Shown: piece after piece, positions 33,903 to 42,011 of the stretch
How positions within the stretch are numbered: the stretch's first letter is position 1
How the letters are laid out: each line of letters begins with the position of its first letter
Origin: Pseudomonas frederiksbergensis
GTDB lineage: Bacteria; Pseudomonadota; Gammaproteobacteria; Pseudomonadales; Pseudomonadaceae
Direction of reading: 5' to 3'
Assembly (NCBI RefSeq): GCF_035751725.1
Contig: NZ_CP142104.1
Coordinates: 248,001 to 312,000 of the forward strand
Length of the DNA stretch: 64,000 nt
Notes under the pieces: generated by a model
What the model was told of the DNA's origin: nothing
What the model saw: only the letters and a program-made list of their open reading frames with translations
The model's database searches: none
Made by a program: the position numbers and the translations under genes

Positions 33903-34559
33903 ATGCGGCTGGCTTTATTCGACTTGGACAATACGCTGCTGGGTGGCGACAGCGACCACGCCTGGGGCGATTACCTGTGTGAGCGCGGCTTCCTCGATGC
34001 TGTGAGTTACAAGGCGCGCAACGATGAGTTCTACCAGGACTACCTGGCCGGCAAGCTCGACAACGCCGCGTACCTGAACTTTTGCCTGGAAATCCTGGGC
34101 CGTACCGAGATGGAAGTCCTGGCTCAATGGCACCTCGATTACATGCGCGACTGCATCGAACCCATCGTCTTGCCCCAAGCGATCGAGCTATTGAAGAAAC
34201 ACCGTGATGCCGGCGACAAGCTCGTGATCATCACGGCCACCAACCGCTTCGTCACCGCCCCGATTGCCGAACGCCTGGGGGTTGAAACCCTGATCGCCAC
34301 CGAATGCGAGATGATCGATGGGCGCTACAGCGGACGCAGCACCGATATCCCCTGTTTTCGCGAGGGCAAGGTGACCCGGCTGAACCGTTGGCTGGAAGAG
34401 ACCGGGCATTCGCTCGAAGGCAGCTATTTCTACAGCGACTCGATGAATGACCTGGCGCTGTTGGAAGTGGTGACGCATCCGGTGGCGGTGGATCCGGACC
34501 CGAATCTTCGGGCCGAGGCCGAGAGGCGCGGCTGGCCAGTCATCAGTCTGCGCGACTGA
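33903..34559 (+). CDS. HAD-IB hydrolase, probable histidinol-phosphate phosphatase
   Basis: 218 residues. Motif [13 protein letters not shown] (nucleophile Asp7), motif II in [11 protein letters not shown], and motif III/IV with Lys in [11 protein letters not shown] and the acidic pair in [13 protein letters not shown] are all present. It resembles SerB-type phosphatases (HAD-IB). By position beside rppH and ptsP it is the counterpart of P. aeruginosa PA0335, which I recall being reported as the missing histidinol-phosphate phosphatase of histidine synthesis. The assignment to that reaction is by synteny and family, not by a residue-level test. Confidence 0.82.
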   Translation: MRLALFDLDNTLLGGDSDHAWGDYLCERGFLDAVSYKARNDEFYQDYLAGKLDNAAYLNFCLEILGRTEMEVLAQWHLDYMRDCIEPIVLPQAIELLKKHRDAGDKLVIITATNRFVTAPIAERLGVETLIATECEMIDGRYSGRSTDIPCFREGKVTRLNRWLEETGHSLEGSYFYSDSMNDLALLEVVTHPVAVDPDPNLRAEAERRGWPVISLRD

Positions 34560-34599
34560 GCCTTCGCGCAGGCCCGCCGGGCAAATACCGGTGGGCCGC

Positions 34600-35067
34600 T
34601 TACGCGGGCTTGGCGACCATCAGGTAGAAAATCGCCATGAACGCCAGGAACGCCGGCCAGCCCAGCGCAAACCACCAGCGCATGTAGGTGGCGGCCTTGA
34701 TCGGGATGGGCGTACCGTCCCGCAAGGCTTGCTCGGCCATTTTGTGTACACGGATCTGTAACCAGACCACCGGCAGCCAACAGGCGCCCGCCAGGCAATA
34801 AAGCCCGATACTCCACATCAACCAATTCTGTTGCAACGGCCAGCCGGCGATGTGCATCAGCGCCAGGCCGCTCAGTGGCTGGAATACAGCGGTGGTGGCG
34901 GTGAACGCCCAATCGGCGAAGACCAGATGTTTGAAGGTGACCGCAATGACTTCAAGCTTGCCGCTGCGCCAGGCTCGAAGCGCGTAGTAGGCAGACCCCG
35001 CGCCCAGGCCGAACAGGATGGTCGAAGACAGGATGTGCAGGGTTTTCAACAGCAGGTAAATGCTCAT
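34600..35067 (-). CDS. DUF2269 family membrane protein (first copy)
   Basis: 155 residues from ATG 35067 (MSIYLLLKTLHILSSTILFG). Four hydrophobic segments and the family's KTLHILSS start are evident. DUF2269 proteins are small inner-membrane proteins of unknown function. The start overlaps the SDR-DoxX gene stop by 4 bp, and a second DUF2269 gene precedes that SDR, so three genes form one minus-strand unit. The open frame upstream to 35232 has no family similarity. Confidence 0.85.
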   Translation of the reverse strand: MSIYLLLKTLHILSSTILFGLGAGSAYYALRAWRSGKLEVIAVTFKHLVFADWAFTATTAVFQPLSGLALMHIAGWPLQQNWLMWSIGLYCLAGACWLPVVWLQIRVHKMAEQALRDGTPIPIKAATYMRWWFALGWPAFLAFMAIFYLMVAKPA

Positions 35068-36320
35068 CGGCGGGGTTCGGTCCAAAGCAGCCATAAAGTC
35101 GCGACTATCAACACCAGGTTCTTGGCGACAGCCGCATAAGGGTCGAACCAATAATGGGGCAGGGTAAAGCTGATGCATAGCGTATAGCCGAGCATCAACC
35201 CCAGCTGAAGCCGCAATGCCTGGCGTCGCCAACGCTGGAGCAACATGCCCACGCCCAGCGCGCCATCAAGCAGCGCGCCGCTGACGACCGCAAGTTTCGC
35301 CCAGGCGCCATGGACGCCGGCTTCGGCCATGATGCGCAACCCCCAGTCGTAGCCGGGGCCGAGACACACCACGGCGGTTCCCAGCCAGATGAACGCCAGC
35401 ACCGCGAGCATCAACGGGCGGACCGCCCGAAGGCTGCTCTGGGCGACGGTGGGCCACCCGAGCAAGCGGGTCTGGACAGGGGCGGCGCGATACCCGCAGA
35501 TCGATGCGAGTACCTCGGGGTCGGCAAGGTTGTCCCGTTGTGCCAGCGCTACGCTTTGCCGGTTCAGCGCCCGCCAGCCGAAACAGTCCCCCAATCGGCT
35601 GCCCATTTCGGCCAAGAGCGCAGGCGCCTTGATATAGCGTGCAGGCGCCCAACCTTGCGCGGCTCGCAAGTGATCGATGAGCCGGGCGAGCGTCATGGGC
35701 TCGGGCCCCACCAATGGCACCATCACTGATTCGGTTGGCCATTGCCGCAGCAGGGCGAGCGCCGCGCCCACCAGATCATCGATGTGCACGGGCTGGATGC
35801 GCGCCGTCAGATCCAACAAGGGAATCACTGGCCAAGGCGATAGGCCTTCCATCCAGCCGCTGCTCGCGCCACCGGGTCCCACCACCAATGAGGGCCGTAG
35901 CACAACCGAATGGCTGTCGAGGTTGGACAGATATTCGTCAGCCAGGCCTTTGCTCGCCAGGAACGGTACGTCGGATTGAGCGCTCGCGCCCAGTGCGGAA
36001 ATCTGCAGGATGCGAACGCCGTGGCGCGCAGCCTGGTCGAACAGCGCTCGCGTGCCACGATCCTGGACCAGGCTCAGCGCCTGGGCGTCCACGCTGAGGA
36101 GGCCTGCCGCGTTGATCACCAGGTCGACGTCCGGAGGGAAGACAAAATGTGTTGGGTCGACCGCCAATACCCCAAGATCCAGCGGCCGCCATTCAACCCC
36201 AGGCCAGCTGGGCGGCCCAAGGTTACGGCGGGTGGCGATGATCGAGTGGCCATCGCCATGCAGCGCTCGCAGCAGGTGGCGTCCGATAAAACCGCTGCCT
36301 CCCACCAGTAGGATTTTCAT
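35064..36320 (-). CDS. NAD(P)-binding SDR protein fused to a DoxX-like membrane domain
   Basis: 418 residues. Residues 1-290 are an atypical short-chain dehydrogenase/NmrA-like Rossmann domain (LLVGGSGFIGRHLLRAL at the start). Residues about 300-415 carry four hydrophobic helices of the DoxX-like type (LMLAVLAFIWLGTAVVCL). The fusion would place a nucleotide-binding sensor or oxidoreductase on the membrane. It overlaps the downstream DUF2269 gene by 4 bp and lies 15 bp after the other. Function unknown; a quinone- or redox-linked role is only a guess. Confidence 0.82.
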   Translation of the reverse strand: MKILLVGGSGFIGRHLLRALHGDGHSIIATRRNLGPPSWPGVEWRPLDLGVLAVDPTHFVFPPDVDLVINAAGLLSVDAQALSLVQDRGTRALFDQAARHGVRILQISALGASAQSDVPFLASKGLADEYLSNLDSHSVVLRPSLVVGPGGASSGWMEGLSPWPVIPLLDLTARIQPVHIDDLVGAALALLRQWPTESVMVPLVGPEPMTLARLIDHLRAAQGWAPARYIKAPALLAEMGSRLGDCFGWRALNRQSVALAQRDNLADPEVLASICGYRAAPVQTRLLGWPTVAQSSLRAVRPLMLAVLAFIWLGTAVVCLGPGYDWGLRIMAEAGVHGAWAKLAVVSGALLDGALGVGMLLQRWRRQALRLQLGLMLGYTLCISFTLPHYWFDPYAAVAKNLVLIVATLWLLWTEPRR

Positions 36321-36335
36321 GACGCTCCTTGTCGC

Positions 36336-36749
36336 TTAAATCGGCTTGGCACCCATCAATGCGGCGATGGAGAGGAAGCCGACACCGCCGATGATCGCCA
36401 AAGCCAGGGTAAATCTACCGCCGCCACCGTTACCCATGCGCAGACGATTGAGCCGTGCCAGCAGCCATAGGACGCAGAGTGTGGCCACGGTATAGATCAC
36501 ACTGGAGGCCAGCAGCCAGGCTTGCCCCAGCGGCCAGCCCACCAGATGAACCAGCCACCAGCCGGTGAACGGCATGCTCAGCATGCACACCAGCATCGTG
36601 GCCCATGCCAGCGGCCAAGGACGCCGCAGCGTGCAGCTCGGTGCCTCGCTGCGTTTGCGCCAGGCCACGGCGGCAAGGCTTGCAGCGCAAGCCAGGAGCA
36701 AGACCGTGGCGGCGACATGGATGATTTTCAGGGTCAGCAGAGTTTCCAT
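36336..36749 (-). CDS. DUF2269 family membrane protein (second copy)
   Basis: 137 residues, four hydrophobic segments. It starts METLLTLKIIHVAATVLLLACAASL, sharing the Lys-x-x-His motif of the first copy (KTLHIL versus KIIHVA). It lies 15 bp upstream of the SDR-DoxX gene on the same strand. The two DUF2269 proteins are divergent paralogues and could form a heteromeric membrane complex with the SDR-DoxX protein. No function is established. Confidence 0.82.
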   Translation of the reverse strand: METLLTLKIIHVAATVLLLACAASLAAVAWRKRSEAPSCTLRRPWPLAWATMLVCMLSMPFTGWWLVHLVGWPLGQAWLLASSVIYTVATLCVLWLLARLNRLRMGNGGGGRFTLALAIIGGVGFLSIAALMGAKPI

Positions 36750-36786
36750 GGGGTTTCCTTGGACCGACGTCCTTCAGCGTAGCCTT

Positions 36787-38301
36787 TCAGCCGAGAAACA
36801 GCTGATAGGCCGGGTTATCGCTTTCATCCCAGTACGGATATCCGATTTCTTCCAGGGCGGCCGGTACCAGGTGGCGTTCATCGTGGGGCACCTGCAAGCC
36901 GGCGACCACACGGCCGTCTGCCGCGCCATGGTTGCGGTAATGGAACATCGAGATATTCCAGCGTCCGCCCAGCTTATTGAGGAAGTTGAACAGCGCCCCC
37001 GGACGTTCGGGGAACTCGAAACGCAGCACCACCTCGTCGATGACGTGAGCCGCGTGGCCGCCGACCATGTGGCGGATGTGCAGCTTGGCCAGTTCATTGT
37101 CGGTCAGGTCCAGAACCGGGAAGCCCTGCTCGGTCAGGCTGGCAATCAGCTTGCTGCGCGGGTCGTTTTCCGGATGCGTCTGCACGCCGACGAAAATGTG
37201 CGCTTCGCTGCCGGTGTTGTAGCGGTAGTTGAATTCGGTGATCTGGCGTTTGCCAATGGCTTCGCAGAAAGCCTTGAAGCTACCCGGCTTCTCGGGGATG
37301 GTCACGGCGATGATCGCTTCGCGGCCCTCACCCAACTCGGCGCGCTCAGCCACATGGCGCAAGCGGTCGAAGTTCACGTTGGCGCCGGAATCGATGGCGA
37401 CCAGCGTCTGGCCGCTGATGCTGCGCGTCTCGACATACTTCTTGATGCCAGCAACACCCAGCGCGCCGGCAGGTTCAGTGATCGAGCGGGTATCGTCGTA
37501 GATATCCTTGATGGCTGCGCAGATCTCGTCGGTGCTGACGGTAATCACTTCGTCCACGTAGTGCTTGCAGATATCGAAGGTGTGCTGGCCGATCTGCGCC
37601 ACGGCAACGCCATCGGCGAACAGCCCGACGGTCGGCAGGACCACGCGTTCACCGGCAGCCATGGCCGCTTGCAGGCAATTGGAATCATCCGGCTCGACAC
37701 CGATGATCTTGATTTCCGGGCGCAGGTATTTCACGTAGGCCGCGATCCCGGCGATCAGTCCGCCACCGCCCACCGGGACGAATATCGCATCCAGGCGCCC
37801 CGGATGCTGGCGCAGGATCTCCATCGCCACGGTGCCCTGCCCGGCGATGGTGTGAGGATCGTCATAAGGATGGATGTAGACGTAGCCTTTTTCGTCGACC
37901 AGCTTCAGTGAATAAGCCAGGGCTTCGGGGAACGAATCGCCATGCAACACCACTTTGCCGCCACGGGAGCGCACGCCTTCGACCTTGATCTCCGGGGTGG
38001 TCTTGGGCATGACGATGGTGGCCTTGACCCCCAGCACCTTGGCGGCGAGCGCCAGGCCCTGGGCATGGTTGCCCGCCGAGGCCGTGACCACGCCACGGGC
38101 GCGCTCTTCGTCGCTGAGTTGGGTCAGCTTGTTGTAGGCCCCGCGAATCTTGAACGAGAACACCGGCTGCAAGTCTTCACGCTTGAGCCAGACCTCGTTG
38201 CCCAGTCGCTCGGAGAGCTGGCGGGCGGTCTGCAGCGGGGTTTCTACGGCAACGTCATAAACGCGCGAGGTGAGGATCTTTTTGACGTACTGTTCAAGCA
38301 T
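36787..38301 (-). CDS. ilvA: Threonine ammonia-lyase, biosynthetic (threonine deaminase)
   Basis: 504 residues, full-length biosynthetic form. The PLP lysine is Lys51 in SFKIRGAYNK. The phosphate-binding glycine loop is VGGGGLIAGIAAYVK. Two ACT-like regulatory domains occupy about 330-504 (PEKPGSFKAFCEAIG and PERPGALFNFLNKLGG), the site of isoleucine feedback. It makes 2-oxobutanoate for isoleucine synthesis. It is divergent from rpiA, a conserved Pseudomonas arrangement. Confidence 0.96.
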   Translation of the reverse strand: MLEQYVKKILTSRVYDVAVETPLQTARQLSERLGNEVWLKREDLQPVFSFKIRGAYNKLTQLSDEERARGVVTASAGNHAQGLALAAKVLGVKATIVMPKTTPEIKVEGVRSRGGKVVLHGDSFPEALAYSLKLVDEKGYVYIHPYDDPHTIAGQGTVAMEILRQHPGRLDAIFVPVGGGGLIAGIAAYVKYLRPEIKIIGVEPDDSNCLQAAMAAGERVVLPTVGLFADGVAVAQIGQHTFDICKHYVDEVITVSTDEICAAIKDIYDDTRSITEPAGALGVAGIKKYVETRSISGQTLVAIDSGANVNFDRLRHVAERAELGEGREAIIAVTIPEKPGSFKAFCEAIGKRQITEFNYRYNTGSEAHIFVGVQTHPENDPRSKLIASLTEQGFPVLDLTDNELAKLHIRHMVGGHAAHVIDEVVLRFEFPERPGALFNFLNKLGGRWNISMFHYRNHGAADGRVVAGLQVPHDERHLVPAALEEIGYPYWDESDNPAYQLFLG

Positions 38302-38345
38302 CGGAAAGCATCACTGAGCGGGTTGGGCAGGGCCAGGGAGTCTAA

Positions 38346-38400
38346 CCCGGCTTTTGGCCGGGCGACCACACGAATCCCGAGGTTTTGTTGGGTTATACTC
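38346..38400 (+). promoter_or_regulatory. ilvA-rpiA divergent promoter region
   Basis: A hairpin CCCGGC-TTTT-GGCCGGG lies at 38346-38362. A -10-like TATACT is at 38394-38399, 40 bp before the rpiA start. No clear -35 is seen at 17 bp. Confidence 0.35.
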
Positions 38401-38438
38401 GCGCCCCTCTTTACTCCTCGCCCGTTTTCGGAGCCCGC

Positions 38439-39113
38439 ATGACCCAGGATCAACTCAAACAGGCCGTGGCCCAGGCCGCTGTCGACCTCATCCTCCCGAA
38501 GCTGGATGACAAGAGCATCGTCGGGGTCGGCACCGGCTCTACCGCCAATTGCTTCATCGACGCGTTGGCGCAGCACAAAGGCGCGTTCGATGGCGCGGTC
38601 GCCAGTTCCGAAGCAACCGCCGCACGCCTGAAGGGCCACGGCATCCCGGTGTACGAACTCAACACCGTGAGCGACCTGGAGTTTTACATTGATGGCGCCG
38701 ACGAAAGCGACGCGCACTTGAACCTGATCAAGGGCGGCGGCGCGGCATTGACCCGCGAGAAAATCGTCGCGGCCGTCGCCAAGACCTTCATCTGCATCGC
38801 CGATGCCAGCAAGTTGGTGCCGGTGCTCGGCGCGTTCCCGCTGCCAGTGGAAGTCATCCCTATGGCCCGCAGCCACGTTGCCCGCCAATTGGTAAAGCTG
38901 GGCGGCGACCCGGTGTATCGCGAAGGTGTGCTGACCGATAACGGCAATATCATCCTGGATGTGCATAACCTGCAGATCACCAACCCGGTGGAACTGGAAA
39001 GCCAGATCAACGCCATCGTCGGCGTGGTCACCAATGGCTTGTTCGCGGCTCGTCCGGCGGATGTGCTGTTGCTGGGGACTGCTGAAGGGGTGAAGACCCT
39101 GCGGGCCGAATAA
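38439..39113 (+). CDS. rpiA: Ribose-5-phosphate isomerase A
   Basis: 224 residues from ATG 38439, with CGGAG 7 nt upstream. Signature blocks [15 protein letters not shown] (phosphate loop), DGADESD (catalytic Asp) and [15 protein letters not shown] are intact. It interconverts ribose-5-phosphate and ribulose-5-phosphate in the pentose phosphate pathway. It is divergent from ilvA and followed by a REP element. Confidence 0.97.
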   Translation: MTQDQLKQAVAQAAVDLILPKLDDKSIVGVGTGSTANCFIDALAQHKGAFDGAVASSEATAARLKGHGIPVYELNTVSDLEFYIDGADESDAHLNLIKGGGAALTREKIVAAVAKTFICIADASKLVPVLGAFPLPVEVIPMARSHVARQLVKLGGDPVYREGVLTDNGNIILDVHNLQITNPVELESQINAIVGVVTNGLFAARPADVLLLGTAEGVKTLRAE

Positions 39114-39138
39114 GCCCAGCGGTTCTGCAGCGGACCCT

Positions 39139-39164
39139 GTGGGAGCGAGCAAGCCCGCTTCCAC
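39139..39164. repeat. REP element
   Basis: GTGGGAGCGAGCAAGCCCGCTTCCAC, an imperfect palindrome of the GGGAGC-GCTC class, between the convergent rpiA and SdiA-regulated-like genes. Confidence 0.8.
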
Positions 39165-39183
39165 ATTCAGGTCTGTGCCAGGT

Positions 39184-40095
39184 TCAAGGCTGCGGCTTCT
39201 TGAATACGTAGAACAGATTCGGCTCGCTCACCACGTACAGGTTGCCGTCGTCATCCATGGCCACGCCTTCCGCCTGCGGTATGGTGTTCTTCAGGCCATG
39301 GCGCCCCTTGTTCAGCGACAGCGTGCTCAACGGCCGACCGTCGATATCCAGCTCGATAATCAACCTGGACTCATCGGACAGCGCCAGCAAATGACCGCTG
39401 CGCTCGTCGTATTGCAAGCTGGAAAGATCGCGGACAAACAGCCCGGCATCGCGCTTGGGGTTATTGATCACATGGACCGCGTAGGACTTTTCCGGATTAT
39501 GGTGGGGAAAGCCGTGGACTTCATAGATCAGCATCGGATCGCGTTCCTTGGCCACGAACAGGCGCTTGCCAATGGAGTCGTAGGCCAGCCCTTCGAAACC
39601 CTTGTTGCTTCGCATATGGACGCCGAGTGTCATTTGCTCAGCCTCGGCCGCATCAAGGAACCGGGTGTCTTCGTCCAGATGGATCTTGATCAGCCGCTGC
39701 TGGCGCTCGTCGGTGATGACGTAGATGTTCTCGCTGATGTACTCCACCGCTTCCGGGTCGCCAAATCCGACCAAGGCGATGCGTCGCAGTATTCTGCCAT
39801 CCAGTGACAGTTCAATCAGCTCGGCATTCTTGTTGGTGACGGTGAACAGGCTTTTGCGAATCGGGTCGTAGGTCAACGCCGAAACGTCTTCGTCCAGGCC
39901 TTCTATTACCTGTGCTTCAAGCGTGACCTGATATTGGTCCAGTGAGATTGCCTGGTCATTGATGGGCTGCCAGAGGGTGTTCAGGTTAAACCAGGCGCGT
40001 TCGAACAGGCGCAGGTACTGGCCTGTCGCGATTAGCGTAATCAGCACGACTATCAGCAGCAGGAACAATGGTTTAGGGCGGGCAAGTCGATGCAT
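39184..40095 (-). CDS. SdiA-regulated domain protein (first paralogue)
   Basis: 303 residues. One N-terminal hydrophobic helix (KPLFLLLIVVLITLIATG) anchors a periplasmic beta-propeller-like domain with repeated strand motifs: DVSALTYDPIRKSLFTVTNKNAELIELSLDG, NKGFEGLAYDSIGKRLFVAKERDP and AEGVAMDDDGNLYVVSEPNLFYVF. The last is the family's conserved end. The family is named after an E. coli SdiA-responsive protein; function unknown. A second paralogue lies 115 bp upstream on the same strand. Confidence 0.85.
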   Translation of the reverse strand: MHRLARPKPLFLLLIVVLITLIATGQYLRLFERAWFNLNTLWQPINDQAISLDQYQVTLEAQVIEGLDEDVSALTYDPIRKSLFTVTNKNAELIELSLDGRILRRIALVGFGDPEAVEYISENIYVITDERQQRLIKIHLDEDTRFLDAAEAEQMTLGVHMRSNKGFEGLAYDSIGKRLFVAKERDPMLIYEVHGFPHHNPEKSYAVHVINNPKRDAGLFVRDLSSLQYDERSGHLLALSDESRLIIELDIDGRPLSTLSLNKGRHGLKNTIPQAEGVAMDDDGNLYVVSEPNLFYVFKKPQP

Positions 40096-40210
40096 GTGGA
40101 TAGGCTCGGATTAGAACAGGTGGTTGAAATATCACGACTGCCTGAACTGAAGCTTAATGGCCGACTGCCATGCCCTACAATGATTGGTGAATTACCTGAC
40201 AGCGTTTTCG

Positions 40211-41143
40211 CTATCGTGATTTCTCGAAGCGATAGAACAGGTTAGGTTCGCTCACCATGTAAAGATTGCCGGCCTCGTCGAGGGCGGCGCCTTCTGCGCG
40301 AGGGATCGTGTCTTTCAGTCCGTTGAAGCCGCCGAGCAAGGTCATGAAACTCACCTGTTCACCTTGTTGATCAAGTTCCAGCAGCAAATGAGAATCGGCG
40401 GACAACAATACGGTATGACCCGTGCGGGGATCGACGGCCAGGGCCGACAGGTTGCGCAGGTCAAGTTCATCGCTGGCACGGATCTGTTTGTCTCCCTTGA
40501 GCAATTGGCTTCCGTCGCTTTTCCAGGTGAACAATGCGGGTGGACGCTCTTCGCCCAGCACCAATTGTCGGTTGCGAGGATCCCATGCGATGCCTTCGAA
40601 TCCTTTGTTCTGGTTTTTCGACGAGCCCAGGTTGTAGCTAGGGAAGGCGGTGAAGTTCAATTCCCGGGTGTTGGCATCCACTTGAACGATCGATAGCGTG
40701 TGCTTTCGCTCATCGGTGATGGCCAGCCTCCCCTTCTCCATGTAGCTCACACCTTCCGGGTTGCTCCAGCCCACCAAAGGGATTTGGCGCAGTACATCGC
40801 CCTCCAGGGTCAGCTCCACCAGGAACGGATTTTTCCCCATCACGGTGAATAAAGTCTTGGTCTGGGGGTTATAGGTCAGGTCGGAGGCTTCATCCTCCTC
40901 CATTCCGGGAAATTCCTTGGCATCAATAACAGCGCGGTATTCAGGGAGCCAAATGCTGCCCTGGCGCAGGCCCTGGCTCTGGAAGCGTTCCGATACCCAA
41001 AGCCGGGCGCGGTCGTCCCAATGCATGGCCGACGCCGAGCTGTAGGCAGCAATTGCCGCCAGCAACAGCCAGGCATACCGAGGCAATTTGAAGCGCGCGG
41101 GGCGAGCGCTCGAGGGTACGGGCAGGATTTGGGTGTTAGCCAT
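40211..41143 (-). CDS. SdiA-regulated domain protein (second paralogue)
   Basis: 310 residues with an N-terminal anchor (YAWLLLAAIAAYSSASAM). It has the same propeller-type repeats as its neighbour: EASDLTYNPQTKTLFTVMGKNPFLVELTLEGDVLRQIPLVGWSNPEGV, NKGFEGIAWDPRNRQLVLGEERPP and AEGAALDEAGNLYMVSEPNLFYRFEK. It is a tandem duplicate by sequence layout, but well diverged. Related propellers often bind metal or sugar-like ligands at the cell surface; the role here is unknown. Confidence 0.85.
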   Translation of the reverse strand: MANTQILPVPSSARPARFKLPRYAWLLLAAIAAYSSASAMHWDDRARLWVSERFQSQGLRQGSIWLPEYRAVIDAKEFPGMEEDEASDLTYNPQTKTLFTVMGKNPFLVELTLEGDVLRQIPLVGWSNPEGVSYMEKGRLAITDERKHTLSIVQVDANTRELNFTAFPSYNLGSSKNQNKGFEGIAWDPRNRQLVLGEERPPALFTWKSDGSQLLKGDKQIRASDELDLRNLSALAVDPRTGHTVLLSADSHLLLELDQQGEQVSFMTLLGGFNGLKDTIPRAEGAALDEAGNLYMVSEPNLFYRFEKSR

Positions 41144-41248
41144 CAGGAAGATATTCCAGAAATTCCGCGAGGGATCGGCAGGCTCAGATGCCGCAATCCC
41201 GAGGATTATCCAGATGGCATGTGAAAAAATGGTTAATGGGCTGGTGCT

Positions 41249-41294
41249 CTGCTATCCAAGGGGAGCGAGCAGGCTTGCTCTCCTTGGATAGCAG
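41249..41294 (-). repeat. Extended REP hairpin after the FAH gene
   Basis: CTGCTATCCAAG and CTTGGATAGCAG are perfect outer arms. The REP core GGGAGCGAGC...GCTTGCTCTC sits inside. It lies just past the stop of the minus-strand FAH gene and probably acts as its transcript end. Confidence 0.8.
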
Positions 41295-41303
41295 GCGTAG
41301 CTG

Positions 41304-41969
41304 TTAGCGAACGCTGCTTTCGAAGCGGCTCGCCCCAGGCAATTCCAGCACCAGCTCATCGCCAACGTTCAGCGGCCCGACGCCCGCCGGGGTGCCGGTG
41401 AGAATGACGTCGCCGGCCTGAAGCGAGAAGCAGCCGGCCATGTACTGGATCATCGGCACAATGGGGTTGAGCATCAGGCTGCTGTTGCCGTCCTGGCGGA
41501 CTTCGCCATTGATGGTCAAGCGCACAGGGATGTCGCCCAGGTCGGCAAACGTATCTTTGGAGACAAATGGTGCGATCACTGCCGCACCGTCGAAGGATTT
41601 GGCGACTTCCCACGGCAAACCCTTGGCCTTGAGCTCGGCCTGTTTGTCCCGCAGGGTCAGGTCCAGGGCCGGGGCGAAACCGGAAATGGCGTCCAGCACT
41701 TCTTCAACGCTGGGTTTGGTGGACAAAGGCTTGCCGATCAGCACGGCAATCTCGGCCTCGTAGTGCACCGAACCGCGGTCGGCAGGAATGCTGAAGCCGC
41801 CTTCCAGCGGCACCACGCAGCTGCCCGGCTTGATGAACAGCAGCGGCTCTGTAGGCACCGGGTTATCCAGTTCCTTGGCGTGCTCGGCGTAGTTGCGGCC
41901 GATGCACACCACTTTGCCCACCGGGAAATGAATACGCGTACCGTCGACATACTGGTGCTGATAGCTCAT
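41304..41969 (-). CDS. Fumarylacetoacetate hydrolase (FAH) family protein
   Basis: 221 residues, single FAH domain. The start VGKVVCIGRNYAEHAKEL and the metal-binding pattern in VHYEAEIAVLIGK and the later Asp of LDLTLRD are typical, as is DVILTGTPAGVGPL. Short FAH proteins of this type (YcgM-like) act as acylpyruvases or oxaloacetate tautomerases. It is on the same strand as the D-2-hydroxyglutarate dehydrogenase gene, 42 bp downstream, an arrangement conserved in Pseudomonas, so a link to 2-oxo or oxaloacetate metabolism is plausible. Confidence 0.9.
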   Translation of the reverse strand: MSYQHQYVDGTRIHFPVGKVVCIGRNYAEHAKELDNPVPTEPLLFIKPGSCVVPLEGGFSIPADRGSVHYEAEIAVLIGKPLSTKPSVEEVLDAISGFAPALDLTLRDKQAELKAKGLPWEVAKSFDGAAVIAPFVSKDTFADLGDIPVRLTINGEVRQDGNSSLMLNPIVPMIQYMAGCFSLQAGDVILTGTPAGVGPLNVGDELVLELPGASRFESSVR

Positions 41970-42011
41970 TACCGACTCCTGCCTCTAGATTTCATCAGGT
42001 GTTTTTATGGG

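Noticed and set aside
36565..37911. 448-codon plus-strand frame opposite ilvA
   Set aside because: It is the reverse of ilvA and the DUF2269 gene; no domain was recognised and the sequence is antisense-like.
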